This document shows positions 22,401 to 32,960 of a stretch of DNA of 64,000 nt, one piece after another. The notes under the pieces were generated by a model. It was not told the DNA's origin. It made no database searches and saw only the letters and a list, made by a program, of their open reading frames with translations. The stretch covers positions 21,705,749 through 21,769,748 of the forward strand of contig NC_133237.1 of NCBI RefSeq assembly GCF_040436345.1, given 5' to 3'. Numbering within the stretch: position 1 is the stretch's first letter; each line of letters opens with the position of its first letter. Source of the stretch: Pagrus major (taxonomy: Eukaryota > Chordata > Actinopteri > Spariformes > Sparidae). Position numbers and translations under genes: made by a program.

Positions 22401-23317
22401 CTGTGTCCCATCCCTTATCTTCACCACTGACTTATTGGCACCACAATGGGGTCCGGGTGCTCAGTGAACCATCAGGCCCGACCCACAGGTCCAATAACAT
22501 TATAATACTTTGGCTCTTTGTGAAACCTCAAAGTGCTGTATAAATTTAAAAAATGTGAAAAGTTACTTACCACTGCTGAGTACTGCTGATCTCAACAGAC
22601 CCATCTGTGTAAAATAACAATTTAACGAACTTCACCTGACGATGAAGCCCGTTCAACATGACTGAAAGTTCTGTTAAAAGCAGGCAAGTGGACCTCGAGG
22701 TGAGATTTTTTTTGTCTAATTATATAAAAATCTCACACGGTGCTGTGGCTGAGGAGGGACAACAAGACGTGATGAGCAATAGTGTCAAATTAATTAAAAT
22801 ACAAGCATCTTCCAGAAGGCAATCAGCTGACGAGGAGGGGACGAGGCTGGAAACAACAATCAGGACAAGTGGAGCTGGTCTTGATTGCACCTCGAGTCAG
22901 ACACAAGATGATCTGCATTCACAATGAAAACGCTAAAGAGATGTGAAGTGTCATTCACTGGAGAGAAGCTCATATAGGAGCCATTCATTATATATATATT
23001 ATAATTCATGCAGGAAGTCATATTGTCTGACAACAAAGTATATATTATAAAGACAGATAGTATTATCATTAGTATTAGTATTAATATGACTAAATTAAAT
23101 TAAATTAAACACACAAAATGTAGTTCCTCAAGATGTCCTCCATCTTTGTTTTGATCCTGACACAGGGGCCCAGGCTGCTCTGCATGCCATTAAAAAGGTA
23201 ATTAATGTAATAATTACCAATAATTATTATTCATAATAAACAATGAGCTGTTCAAAATACTGAAGTTAAAACCAGGATGTATACTGTGTGGTCATGGAGG
23301 GCTGCAGTTCCTCTGTG

Positions 23318-23335
23318 TGGCCACTGGAGGGCGAC
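23318..23335 (+). promoter_or_regulatory. CTCF-like site with upstream module
   Basis: The core 'ggccactggagggcg' matches the CTCF consensus. It is preceded at about 23303 by 'tgcagttcc', which resembles the known upstream CTCF half-motif bound by the C-terminal zinc fingers. The same two-part layout recurs 400 bp downstream. Confidence 0.5.
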
Positions 23336-23433
23336 AAAACCACAGAGAGACAAGGTAACCCTTTCAAAATAAAACAACCATGTTCTGTATGTTTCTGATT
23401 ACATACCCAGAACTAAACATGTAAATTGAGTTT

Positions 23434-23439
23434 ATTCTT

Positions 23440-23512
<73 letters not shown>
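23434..23512. repeat. (TTC)n-(TTA)n compound microsatellite
   Basis: About 11 TTC units followed by about 15 TTA units. Confidence 0.97.
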
Positions 23513-23513
<1 letters not shown>

Positions 23514-23721
23514 CATAACTTCTGATACTAACGTGATTGGATACTCTGAAATATAATAATAATCAGAGGACTCTTTCTTGAATTTTCTTAAACTCTAACT
23601 CTGGCCATAACAAACAATTAATAGTCACAGTAAGATCGTCTGTTAATGAGTTTTTAATCGCATAATTTGGGTAATTAATCACAGTAATCACATTAATTAA
23701 ATGAGGTGCAGTTCTTCACTG

Positions 23722-23739
23722 TGGCCGCTGGGGGCAGCA
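23722..23739 (+). promoter_or_regulatory. Second CTCF-like site with upstream module
   Basis: The core 'ggccgctgggggcag' follows 'tgcagttct' at about 23707, in the same orientation and near-identical spacing as the site at 23318. It lies about 300 bp upstream of the zfand2a promoter. Confidence 0.5.
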
Positions 23740-23970
23740 AACACAGTTATTCTAAATGGTCCCACATTTCCGGTGTGAGCCTTCAAAGTAAAACGAAGAG
23801 AAACAGCTGATTTTCCATCTGTAAACATGATTTACAAAACATAACACAGGCAGACACGCACAGGGAGACAAAAGTAGAGGCGATGTTTGGGGCAAATCCG
23901 ACACATTAATCCATAAACTCACAGACTGACCGCCAAATAACAACATTGTGTAACGTAAGACGTGATGAAG

Positions 23971-24006
23971 TCTGGATCTTTCTAGAAACTCTGGATCTTT
24001 CCAGAC
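23971..24006 (+). promoter_or_regulatory. zfand2a: Heat-shock elements of the zfand2a promoter
   Basis: A perfect inverted core TTCTAGAA (23980..23987) and a second TTC-nn-GA core (23999..24006) sit in a tandem duplicate of 'tctggatctttc'. They lie about 50 bp upstream of a TATA box. Heat-shock factor binds alternating nGAAn pentamers. Mammalian ZFAND2A (AIRAP) is a known HSF1 target induced by arsenite and heat, so the motif fits the gene. Confidence 0.6.
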
Positions 24007-24033
24007 TTTACCTGTCATTTCCACCGACCGTCT

Positions 24034-24040
24034 TATAAAA
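24034..24040 (+). promoter_or_regulatory. zfand2a: TATA box of zfand2a
   Basis: TATAAAA in CpG-containing sequence, with heat-shock elements about 50 bp upstream. It predicts a transcription start near 24065. Confidence 0.6.
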
Positions 24041-24064
24041 CGACCACACCTGCGGTGACGTCTT

Positions 24065-24289
24065 GTTTTCCCGACGTTAACGTTGCGTGATTGTCGTGGG
24101 AGGAGCGTGCGTGACACATCGATGACTCGATGAAAACAGACAGCTCCGCGGCTAACAGGCAGAGCTGCTCGGGTCTGCGGGGAGCCTGGTGTCGGAGAGG
24201 CGCAGAGGAGATCTGGATCAACCTGGCTCGTTTGAGATCACGCTGCTGCCTCCTGTTATAACACGACACACCGAAGAAAACGCGACTTG
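24065..24289 (+). other. zfand2a: zfand2a non-coding exon 1 (predicted)
   Basis: A GC-richer stretch ends in a strong splice donor (CTTG|GTGAGT at 24289/24290). The next acceptor is at 25076, directly before the exon that carries the start codon. The 5' boundary is estimated from the TATA box. The 787-bp intron that follows is AT-rich with many 'gctagcta'-type short motifs. Confidence 0.55.
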
Positions 24290-25105
24290 GTGAGTAAAAA
24301 ATCGATACAAACAAATGTTAGCTGTCACGTTCAACTAGCTAGCTAACCTAGCTTAGTCAGCTAATAGTACAGTTTGCTGAACCAAACCGTGTAACGGTCC
24401 TTAATCATGGGGTTTAGTCTCGACACGGGGAAAAAGCAACACGTACGTTTTCTTCAACCTAAGTTTAACATAAATAATGTTTTCTAGATGAGGTAGCTTT
24501 ACGTTGCTTCGTCGCTCAGCTACATTTAAGCTAGCTTCTAGCACTTGTGTGGTAAATAAACAAATATTAGCCACAGTGATTTAAAATAAAACGCTATTTT
24601 TTTCTGATTTGATCGCAGTAACGTTGCAGATTCACGTGTTTGTTTTAAATTGTATCTCTAACATACGATCCTAACCTACATGAGCCCTGGTTAGTTATGT
24701 AATCAACATAATCGTATAAGTTAGCCTGGCCTAGCTAACGTTAGCTAGCTCGGTGTTTAGCAGCGTCCTGTGAAAGGCGTCATAACATTTAGTTCTCCAC
24801 TGTTTTCTGGACAAAGACGACGTTTGAAAGCCGAAACTAACAGTGGTAATGAGTTGACTTAACATTGTACAGTTACTGTTTAGCCTTTCGACGTAGTTAA
24901 AGCTTGTGACACGATGCTATGACAGTTTTTAAAAGTCATGATGAGTTGGCTCAAATCGTCTTGGTAAACACTGGCTAGCATGCAGTGAGTCACTCCCATG
25001 TCAGTGTTCCCACAGTCACAACTTCATCGATCAGTTTAGTTTTAAAACATTAAAAACTTTCTTTTCCTTCCTTCAGGTTGTTGAGATCACTGTCAGCTGT
25101 ACAGG

Positions 25106-26920
25106 ATGGAGTTTCCAGATTTAGGGGAGCACTGCTCTGAGAAGACCTGCAAACGTTTAGGTGAGTGACTCACTGAGTGTCCTGCTCCTTCGTCCTGCTC
25201 AGCCTGACATGACACTAAAGTTTAAACCTTCTCTGGATGTTACAGATTTTCTTCCTATGAAATGTGACGCCTGTCAAGAGATTTTCTGCAAGGACCACAT
25301 AACGTACGCAAACCACAAATGCATGTCATCCTACAAAAAGGTAATGGATCACTGTTTACAATACAGCTTTTATACTGATTCAACTGTGTTTTATTTACCT
25401 CAAATATTAAGTCAAAATTAAATATATAAAGACAAAATAAAATGTATAGTCTAATAAAACATTTTGAGGATCTGTAATCCTGTGTTTGTTAAATGCCTTT
25501 TGGTTGTGTTTGTCCTGTAGGATGTCCAGGTCCCGGTATGTCCCCTGTGCAACACTCCCATCCCCGTCAAGAGAGGAGAGATGCCCGACATCAAAGTCGG
25601 TGAACACATTGACCGGGATTGTAAATCGGACCCTGCGCAGAGAAAGAGAAAGGTTCTTATGACGCTGAAGTGTTTCACCTTAAAACCAGTAAGAATCTAA
25701 ACAACAATAACAAACTGTTTTTTATTCCGTCTTTCAGATTTTCACAAATAAATGTTCTCAGGGAGGCTGTAAGCAGAAGGAGATGATACGAGTGACCTGC
25801 GATCAATGTCATTTAAACTACTGTCTTAAACACCGGCACCCGCTGGATCATGATTGTAAGACTGGTGGGAAACCTCTGTCCAAAGCAGGGTGGGTACAGT
25901 CACACTACACCATCAGGCACTGTGCTTTTATTCTGAAATGTGGAAGTAAGAGTGACTTTATGTTTGATCGTAGACACGCTGCTGCAGCGAGGGCCCACGG
26001 TGCTTCCTCCGCCTCTGCCTCGAGTTCTTCGTCTGCTTCAGGAAACTCTCGATCCGTTTCTAACGGCGTGAGTGCAAACAGCAGAAGCCACAACAGTGGG
26101 TAAGCACAGTTTTGATTTTTAAATGTTTGACATTAAGTCGCATTTTAAATGTATATTATTTTTATATATTTCTTCTCCTTGTTCCAGCACCACCCAGCGG
26201 ATCCCTACGTCCGTCTCAGCACATAATGTAATACCACCATCAGCATCCTTTCAGGCCGGCATGGTATGCAGGCGCATTATTGACGTGATAAAAATTTGCT
26301 GATTTTAAAAATCCCCAAATGAAAGTGAAATGTAACCGGGAGTGTGCCGCTCTGCTGCTGTCGTTGCAGACGGAGGAGCAGGCTTTACAAAGGGCTCTGG
26401 AGATGTCTTTGGCTGAATCGAAGCCGACGGTTCAGCCGGAACTGAGGTGAGTAAACGTCATCAACACCCATAATCCCAGAAATATCCTATTATCAGCTCA
26501 ACATCACTCATGTCACACGCTGCTGTTGTGAATGAAGCTTTGCTAGAGAGGCTGTCAGGTCCAGGTTATCAATATATTTTCAGGCAGTAAAATATATATA
26601 AAGTACAAGAGACAGATTTATTTTGACATCGAAGAAAAGAAAATCGGACGATGCTCATCCAGCAAACTCGTCTGTCAAATCCAAAATAATAATATATATC
26701 TATACAGCACTTTTCTTAAGAAGTTCTTAACAAGTACAAGTAAAACATCAGATAACACAAACACAAGTAAAATCACACTATAAATCAGGAATGTTAATCA
26801 TTAATCATTAATCGAGAAATCGCCATTAAGACTCGATTTAAAATGTATCGACCAACAATTGGAGTTGTGTACAAATATATCAAAACGTATAAGTAGTAGT
26901 TAGCATAGATACATTCTTAT

Positions 26921-26959
<39 letters not shown>

Positions 26960-27690
26960 ATATGTATATGTATATATATATAAAAAGAGAACATTTATTT
27001 AATTAAATACAAGTAATTTGTTACTTAATTAACTGATATTAGTACATTTTTGCCCTTTAGTAGCTTTTTTTCATTATTTTCTTAATTAGTTTATAATTCA
27101 AGTAACTTAAATTCACTCTGTCTGTTCTTTTAACTCCTAATGTAGCCTTTACATCCAGATTTAGATCATGTTAGTGGAAAAATGTCCAACATATCCCGTC
27201 TATTATTAATGATTCGCCGGTAATTGCTGTGGAACATGCTGTTTATAAAGTTCGATCAGTAGAATTAAACTGGGCGTCTTGTGTAACTAGTTTCCCCCCA
27301 ATACTGGTACCAGTTGCTGGTACTGGTACTCCCCTGGTACTTACAGCAAGAAAGAAGGGAAGTGGCTGTACACCTGAAACGTGTGTGAGTGCTCAGTTCT
27401 CTTGCTTTTAAGGTTTAAAGCAGTTTTTTTCTGGTAAGTGAAGAAAATCTCACCACGAGCTTCACTCATTAGCTCTCCTGGAGCTTTCAGCTGTTAATGT
27501 CAAGTTGTCGGACGAGTCAGATATTTACACTCATGTCCACTCACACACAGTCATAACTAGTGGCACTGTAAGTATAAATAAATCCAGCTTTCACAGCTTT
27601 TACCTTGTGGTTTTCCTCACCAGGTGTGCAGGACTGATATATTAACAAGTGCAGCGCTATAAATAAAAGCAGGTTTGACAGGTCGTAACT

Positions 27691-27764
<74 letters not shown>

Positions 27765-28111
27765 TGTATTGTTGTTTGTGTCTCAGCCGACAGGAGCAGG
27801 AGGATCTGGCCCTCGCTCAGGCTCTCGCTGCCAGCGAAGAAGAGTACAGACGGCAGCAGCAGAGACAACAACAGGTACCCGGAAAGCTTAGCCGTCACTA
27901 GCAATGCTAACAGGAACGCATGGAGGTACACTGTTGTCATGGCAACCTCTCTGAACTTTTTTCTGTCTTTAGCCAGCAGATGAGAGACTTAATTGTTCTT
28001 CCTTACATTATTAATGACTATAAAGAAATGTAATGCGTCTGTTTCTGACTGAGCTTTCTTCTCTCTGTTCAGGGGAGAGAGTCCAAACCGTCCAACTGCA
28101 GCCTTTCTTAA
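25106..28111 (+). CDS. zfand2a: zfand2a: AN1-type zinc finger protein with two UIMs (AIRAP/AIRAPL family)
   Basis: There are nine coding exons: 25106..25160, 25246..25340, 25521..25652, 25738..25889, 25974..26099, 26188..26263, 26370..26446, 27787..27874 and 28073..28111. They join to 840 nt, 279 residues, with every junction in frame. The N-terminus MEFPDLGEHCSEKTC is the family signature. AN1 finger 1 is about residues 10-44 and AN1 finger 2 about 100-134, with the Cys/His spacing intact. A Ser/Ala-rich linker (about 150-185) follows, then ubiquitin-interacting motifs at about 214-229 and 242-258, and a terminal CSLS that fits a prenylation CaaX box. Family members link ubiquitinated clients to VCP/p97 and the proteasome under arsenite or proteotoxic stress. 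Synteny with uncx points to ZFAND2A, but the full-length UIM/CaaX layout is that of mammalian ZFAND2B. The exon-4 donor (AAG|GTTCTT) is weak. Confidence 0.95.
25890..25973 (+). other. zfand2a: zfand2a intron 5: 84 nt, in frame and stop-free
   Basis: The intron runs from donor GG|GTGGGT to acceptor GATCGTAG|A. Its length is a multiple of three and it contains no in-frame stop, so the reading frame continues through it without a break. Retention would insert 28 residues after Gly145, between the second AN1 finger and the Ser/Ala linker. The spliced form gives AGHAAAARAHG, matching the family, so splicing is the expected default. Confidence 0.85.
26924..26982. repeat. (TA)n-rich microsatellite in zfand2a intron 8
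   Basis: Alternating TA with TG interruptions, about 59 nt. Confidence 0.9.
27693..27763 (+). repeat. (GT)n tract beside the zfand2a exon-9 acceptor
   Basis: 71 nt of perfect GT end only 23 nt before the AG of the 3' splice site at 27785-27786. In the transcript this is (UG)35, replacing most of a normal polypyrimidine tract. Confidence 0.97.
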
Positions 28112-28390
28112 CCTCCCACCGCCGGTTTAGACTTCAAGCTGAGCTGATTAACGACTAGAAGCTGCACATCTGGGACGTCGATATCCAGGATCAATGATTG
28201 TTCAATGAAGACATGACACTTGGAAGTTTGCTGAGATATTACCGCCTTCTACGACATAAGCACATACTTTCCCAGCAGGATCTCGTTATTTTTACTAATG
28301 ATTTGCTCTGTACATATTTTATATGCTGATCATGATGAAACTGTTATATTACCATATATGAATATTGAATAAATTATTTCAAAGACGCAC
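28112..28390 (+). other. zfand2a: zfand2a 3' UTR (predicted)
   Basis: From the TAA at 28109-28111 to about 20 nt past the first AATAAA (28368..28373). A second AATAAA at 28548..28553 could give a longer UTR of about 460 nt. Confidence 0.6.
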
Positions 28391-31300
28391 ACGGAGTTTC
28401 GCTCGATTCATTGAGATTTGAGGACGCACTGAACGACGAGTCTGTGATTTGTGAAGTGGAATAATCAGACGATTGATTCAGGAGTGTTTGCAGACGGCTG
28501 CTCAGGATTCAGACAGTTTCTGATGAACACGGGACATTTTTATTCACAATAAACGTTTTATTGTTTCTGCATGTTGTGGATCGCTTGCACTCAGCTTATT
28601 ATTCATAGCTTTCATCAGATTAATCTTATTGTGATGAAGGTCTCAACATTATACAGGGTGTCTTGCGTTTTTTAGTCTGGTTAACATGTCACAGTCTTAC
28701 CAGATATTAAATGTATTTCTGTATATTTCACATATGAAGATAAACACATTAGATGGAGCTTCTCTGACAATTTTAAGCAGCTACAATTGTTTTATATTGC
28801 TGTTTAAAGTGGGTTATTACTTGCAAATTAAATTCAGATGTAAAATATGTTTTTTTTATGTGTATAAAAGTTTATATGTTCTCACTCCTGCTGTACTTTC
28901 TCGCTACTAGAGCTGAAACATTGAGTAGAAAATGAATCTTTGGCGATAGATTTATAATTTGGCAGATAAAAATGCCAAAGGTGGGTCGGATCTCTCTAAT
29001 TTAATGTTCTGCTTGTTTTTCCTTATCGTTATAATCTGAATACTTTTTGGAGGTTTGAACAAAACATTTTTATCTGACATATTAACTAAAGATTGATATA
29101 TTCACTGAAATCTAGTTGTTGCAGTAGTTTGTTCAGTGTTGGACAGCAGAGGGCAGTAAGACTTCACAGATGATTTATAATCTTTCAGCAGGCCTGTGTG
29201 TTTACTCCACAGCACTCTTTATTCTCACATATAATTAGTAACCTTGTAAAATGTGGATTTTTCTGTTCACATATGTCTGCTCTTGCTGTCGTTTGCATGA
29301 TGAGAGGAGAAAAAACTGGAGGCCGTCTGGGCTGTGTGATGCTGAACAATGCCAGCAGTTGGAAAGCAGAGTGTTGTGACATGAGGCATTTACATAATCA
29401 TATTTAATAACACAGCTGAAGGGCAGACATTTGGCGGACAAGACCTCTCCGACCTGCTGCAGTCAGAACGTTTCACAAAATACCTGATCGCCATCATCAC
29501 ATGCAGCTGCCTCTGATCATTATTTGAACACACTGTCAGAATAAATGCAACTATTCGTTGCTTATATCATCAGTTTTCATTAAAAGTAAACAGGCTTTAT
29601 TATTGAACAAGATGAAGCCTTAGGTCTGATCACTTGAGGCATCTTTGCTGCACAAATCTGCATATTCATGAGGAAAGCAGTTTACTTCAAACTACTGTAT
29701 AAGTACTCAGAGCTTTCCAGAGGATTCATATCTTTTATGTATAATGCAAAGACACATTGTTAAGATGCAAATCAGCCTCATCAGAGGTAATTGGAGGAGT
29801 TGATTGGAGATGACTCATCATACTGCAGCGTAATGCATTCATCTAAGAAGACTTGGTGCCTCCTCTGAGCTCTTACTTCTCTCAGCAGTCGCTCAGAAGA
29901 GCATCAATAACTCAAATGCAGAGGATCGATGTTTGCACAACTCTGTCAAACATCTGTGTGTTTACTCCATGAGATGCAGTTTATTGTTGCCTCGCAATTA
30001 TCAAAGATGAAGAGATCTGATGGCTCCTTCAGAGGACTGATTCTGTTTAATGTGAGATTACCAAAATGTTTCAATTAGACTACAAAAACAAAACTTTCAA
30101 TGATGTCTGTTATACCAAAACACTATAAATGTACTAAGAAATGACTGGATCCTTTTCCCGTTCCTGGATATTTGTAAATTCAAAGCTTGTTGTGAGTCTG
30201 AACACACTGAATTATTGATTTATTTTTCTCTCCTACATTTTTTAACGCAAAATAAACCTGCAGATGACCTGTAACTGCTCCTGTTGGCTAAAGAACACAG
30301 TGGGTCCAAATCATATATTATTACAAGTTCAAATTTGATAACAAAAGTCACTGAAAATAAACACTTAACACATGTTTCTTTACAGAAATATGTTCTCACC
30401 TGGCAAAAAAATACCACTTTGCAACCTCAAAATAAATTGCTTGAGAGCAACAGGAGCATTAACTCATCACAGTTCTTTATTTCCTTATTTAAGTTGCATA
30501 TTTTTCAATGTTAGGGCTTCAAAAAAAATGATATAAACTATATACTGCTGGATTTTAAATCTCATTGGCTACATGTTGCATCAGTCATGCAGAGGCTGGT
30601 ATGTAAGCTGCTCAGGAGAGAGGAGAAAGAAGAGGGAGTGGGTCACTCATCTACACGATCTCTCATTGGCTGCTGTAGGCTCTAGGGCGGGCATAGAAGA
30701 TCATATCTCGGGAATTAGAGGACTTTTGTGCAGATAAAAGCATGAAAAAGCATCCACGATCCAGTGTTTTGATAACTTGCAGTTTAACTGGACAGAAATT
30801 AAGTTACTTGAGACTCAACTTGGACTTAAGACATGATGACTCGACTTTGACTAATTGCCACATGTCTGACAAGCAGTGTTAGAAATGCTGAAAAATACAG
30901 ATTCTGCTCAAACGTGGCAGCTTGATGTGACATTACCAATGTCAATCTGCTGAATACATCACGTATCATCCTCAATACTTGATATTTTAAAGGCAGTTAT
31001 TGCCAGAAAAGCAGACCGTTCCTGAACTCCTCACATTCCTCCACCTTCATGGAGCGAGAAGGGTTAATAGAGACAGAAGATCAAAATAGAAAACTGCATT
31101 TGAAAAGAGAAAAAAAAAAAGAAATCTCCATGTGATAGCTGAAAAGGTCATTTCTCTGGGTGTTGAAAACATTCAGCCGCTGGCATGTGAAGACACTTTT
31201 CGCCTCCCGTCTCCGAGGCTCGCGAGTCCAGGTCGTGACCAAACTTGTTGAGGCATGAGCTCGATGCACCCGATCCCTGTGACAGAGGGCAGCATCCACT

Positions 31301-32739
31301 CTGAGAGCCTCACAAGTATGTCGTTAATCCCAGCGATGGGGCCTTGATCTCCTTTGTGGGGTTTGAATGTCTTGCATGCTATTTTAAGGCTTTCAGTCTG
31401 ACTTCTGCTTTGTCAGTTGAGGGAGAAAACAGTTTGTGAATAAGCCACGCTGATTGTGTGTGTGTGTGTGGGGAGAAAGTGATTCAGCGGTGGCCGTGAA
31501 ATGTGGCCCTGAATCCGGTGAATGTCTTCACAGTTACTAGCTCAACATATGACAGTGTACTGGTGGTGTTTAGTCAGATTCAAATTCTTCTCATAAATAT
31601 CAGTCTGCCAAAGTCAAGGCTTGTCATCTTAATAGCTGTTTTCATAGTGAAAAGGATTTCTTTGGCTTTATTGAGTCCAGTTTTTGTGGAGAATGGACGT
31701 CCAGATCTTGACATACGCAATTAATTCTCCACATTTTTCTGTAAAAACGGCAAAATTATTCATCACATGCGTGCAACACGTGTCAGTGTTCAAGAGGAGA
31801 CGTGTTTCCCAGCTGGAGACTCATGAGCTGGAGGTTGAGGAGGAAAACACAGAGCTCTGACACGACTTCAATTTCCTGTTTTCATAAGTGTTGTTTCACA
31901 GCACAGCAGGTAAACAGGAAAGTGGACCAGAGTGTGCCCCTCGTGTGTCGCTGTAAATGGCAAAGTTAGAGAAGTTGGAGAGAAGTGGCACAAACCTTAT
32001 GGTGAGACGGTTCACGGATCAAAATGCAGAAGTGGTTACAACAATTACAGCTACAATGCACATTTTTCACAAGTGGCTTTTGGGGGATTTTTACAGGATT
32101 GATTGCTATGGTAACAACGCAGTGTGTGTTGGTGTGTGCGCAACAGATTCACTCAAGTAGAGTGTCCATAGGAGGATTTCACTTCAGCCGACCAGATGGG
32201 GAATGAATACGGACGAACTCACCGACTCAAAGCATCGACATCTTTACTAGAGCCGGTTCACCAGCAGCACCAGCAGCACCAGCACCTGGGCTACTGGTTT
32301 GGCAATAAACACTGCACACCCGACAGTATTGGCACTATTACAAACTCACTTGGCACTGTTGGTTTTTCATCATTTTTTCCAGCAGCTACAGGATAAAAAA
32401 AATCATGAAAAACAATAAACCACTCTCCTGTATCAGCAGCAAACAATGAAAAATGAAACTGTATTTTATTGTGCAGTGCCACATGCTGAACTGTGTGGAG
32501 AGAGTTATGAATTTTCTAACAATGATCGGGTCATTTACTGTATGTCTACGGGTATTATTATGGTAAGAGGACACTAGAAAGAGACACTAATTGCAGCCAT
32601 TTAAACAGACGAAGCAAGAGACTCAGTAAGAGCTCTTTATCATTTTATTGTAAGTATACTTGACATTCAGAGGCGTATTAAGTTTCCACTGTCATTGATT
32701 GTACGCTCTTATGTAAAATACACAGGAGTGTCCTACCCA

Positions 32740-32960
32740 GTGCTCAAGTAAATGGGCCTTGATTTTAATGAGACCGAACTCATTGATTTAATGGGCCTAT
32801 ACTTTATAACAAAGCGAGCGAAGATCGGTAAGGGAGCTGAGGGCGACGCCTATGAGATCCATGACATTTTATTTCAATGATTGTTTGCTCTGATAATCAC
32901 CCTGCTGACATTTGTGGTTTACAGCAAGCAATTTCTGTTATTTCCACCCAAAATCTCATC
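32740..32960. promoter_or_regulatory. Candidate conserved non-coding patch
   Basis: Non-repetitive, mixed-composition sequence with no frame, set in repeat-rich DNA and containing 'tttgtggtttac' (RUNX-like core TGTGGT) near 32910. Conservation is only suspected. Confidence 0.22.

Larger units (their letters stand above)
20006..23317. other. Intergenic between uncx and zfand2a
   Basis: No gene recognised. It holds a MITE fragment at 21001-21260, (CA)n at 22375-22400 and short AT-rich runs. One conspicuous frame is 22148..22543 (+, 131 codons), but it crosses the CA microsatellite and has no recognisable domain. Confidence 0.5.
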
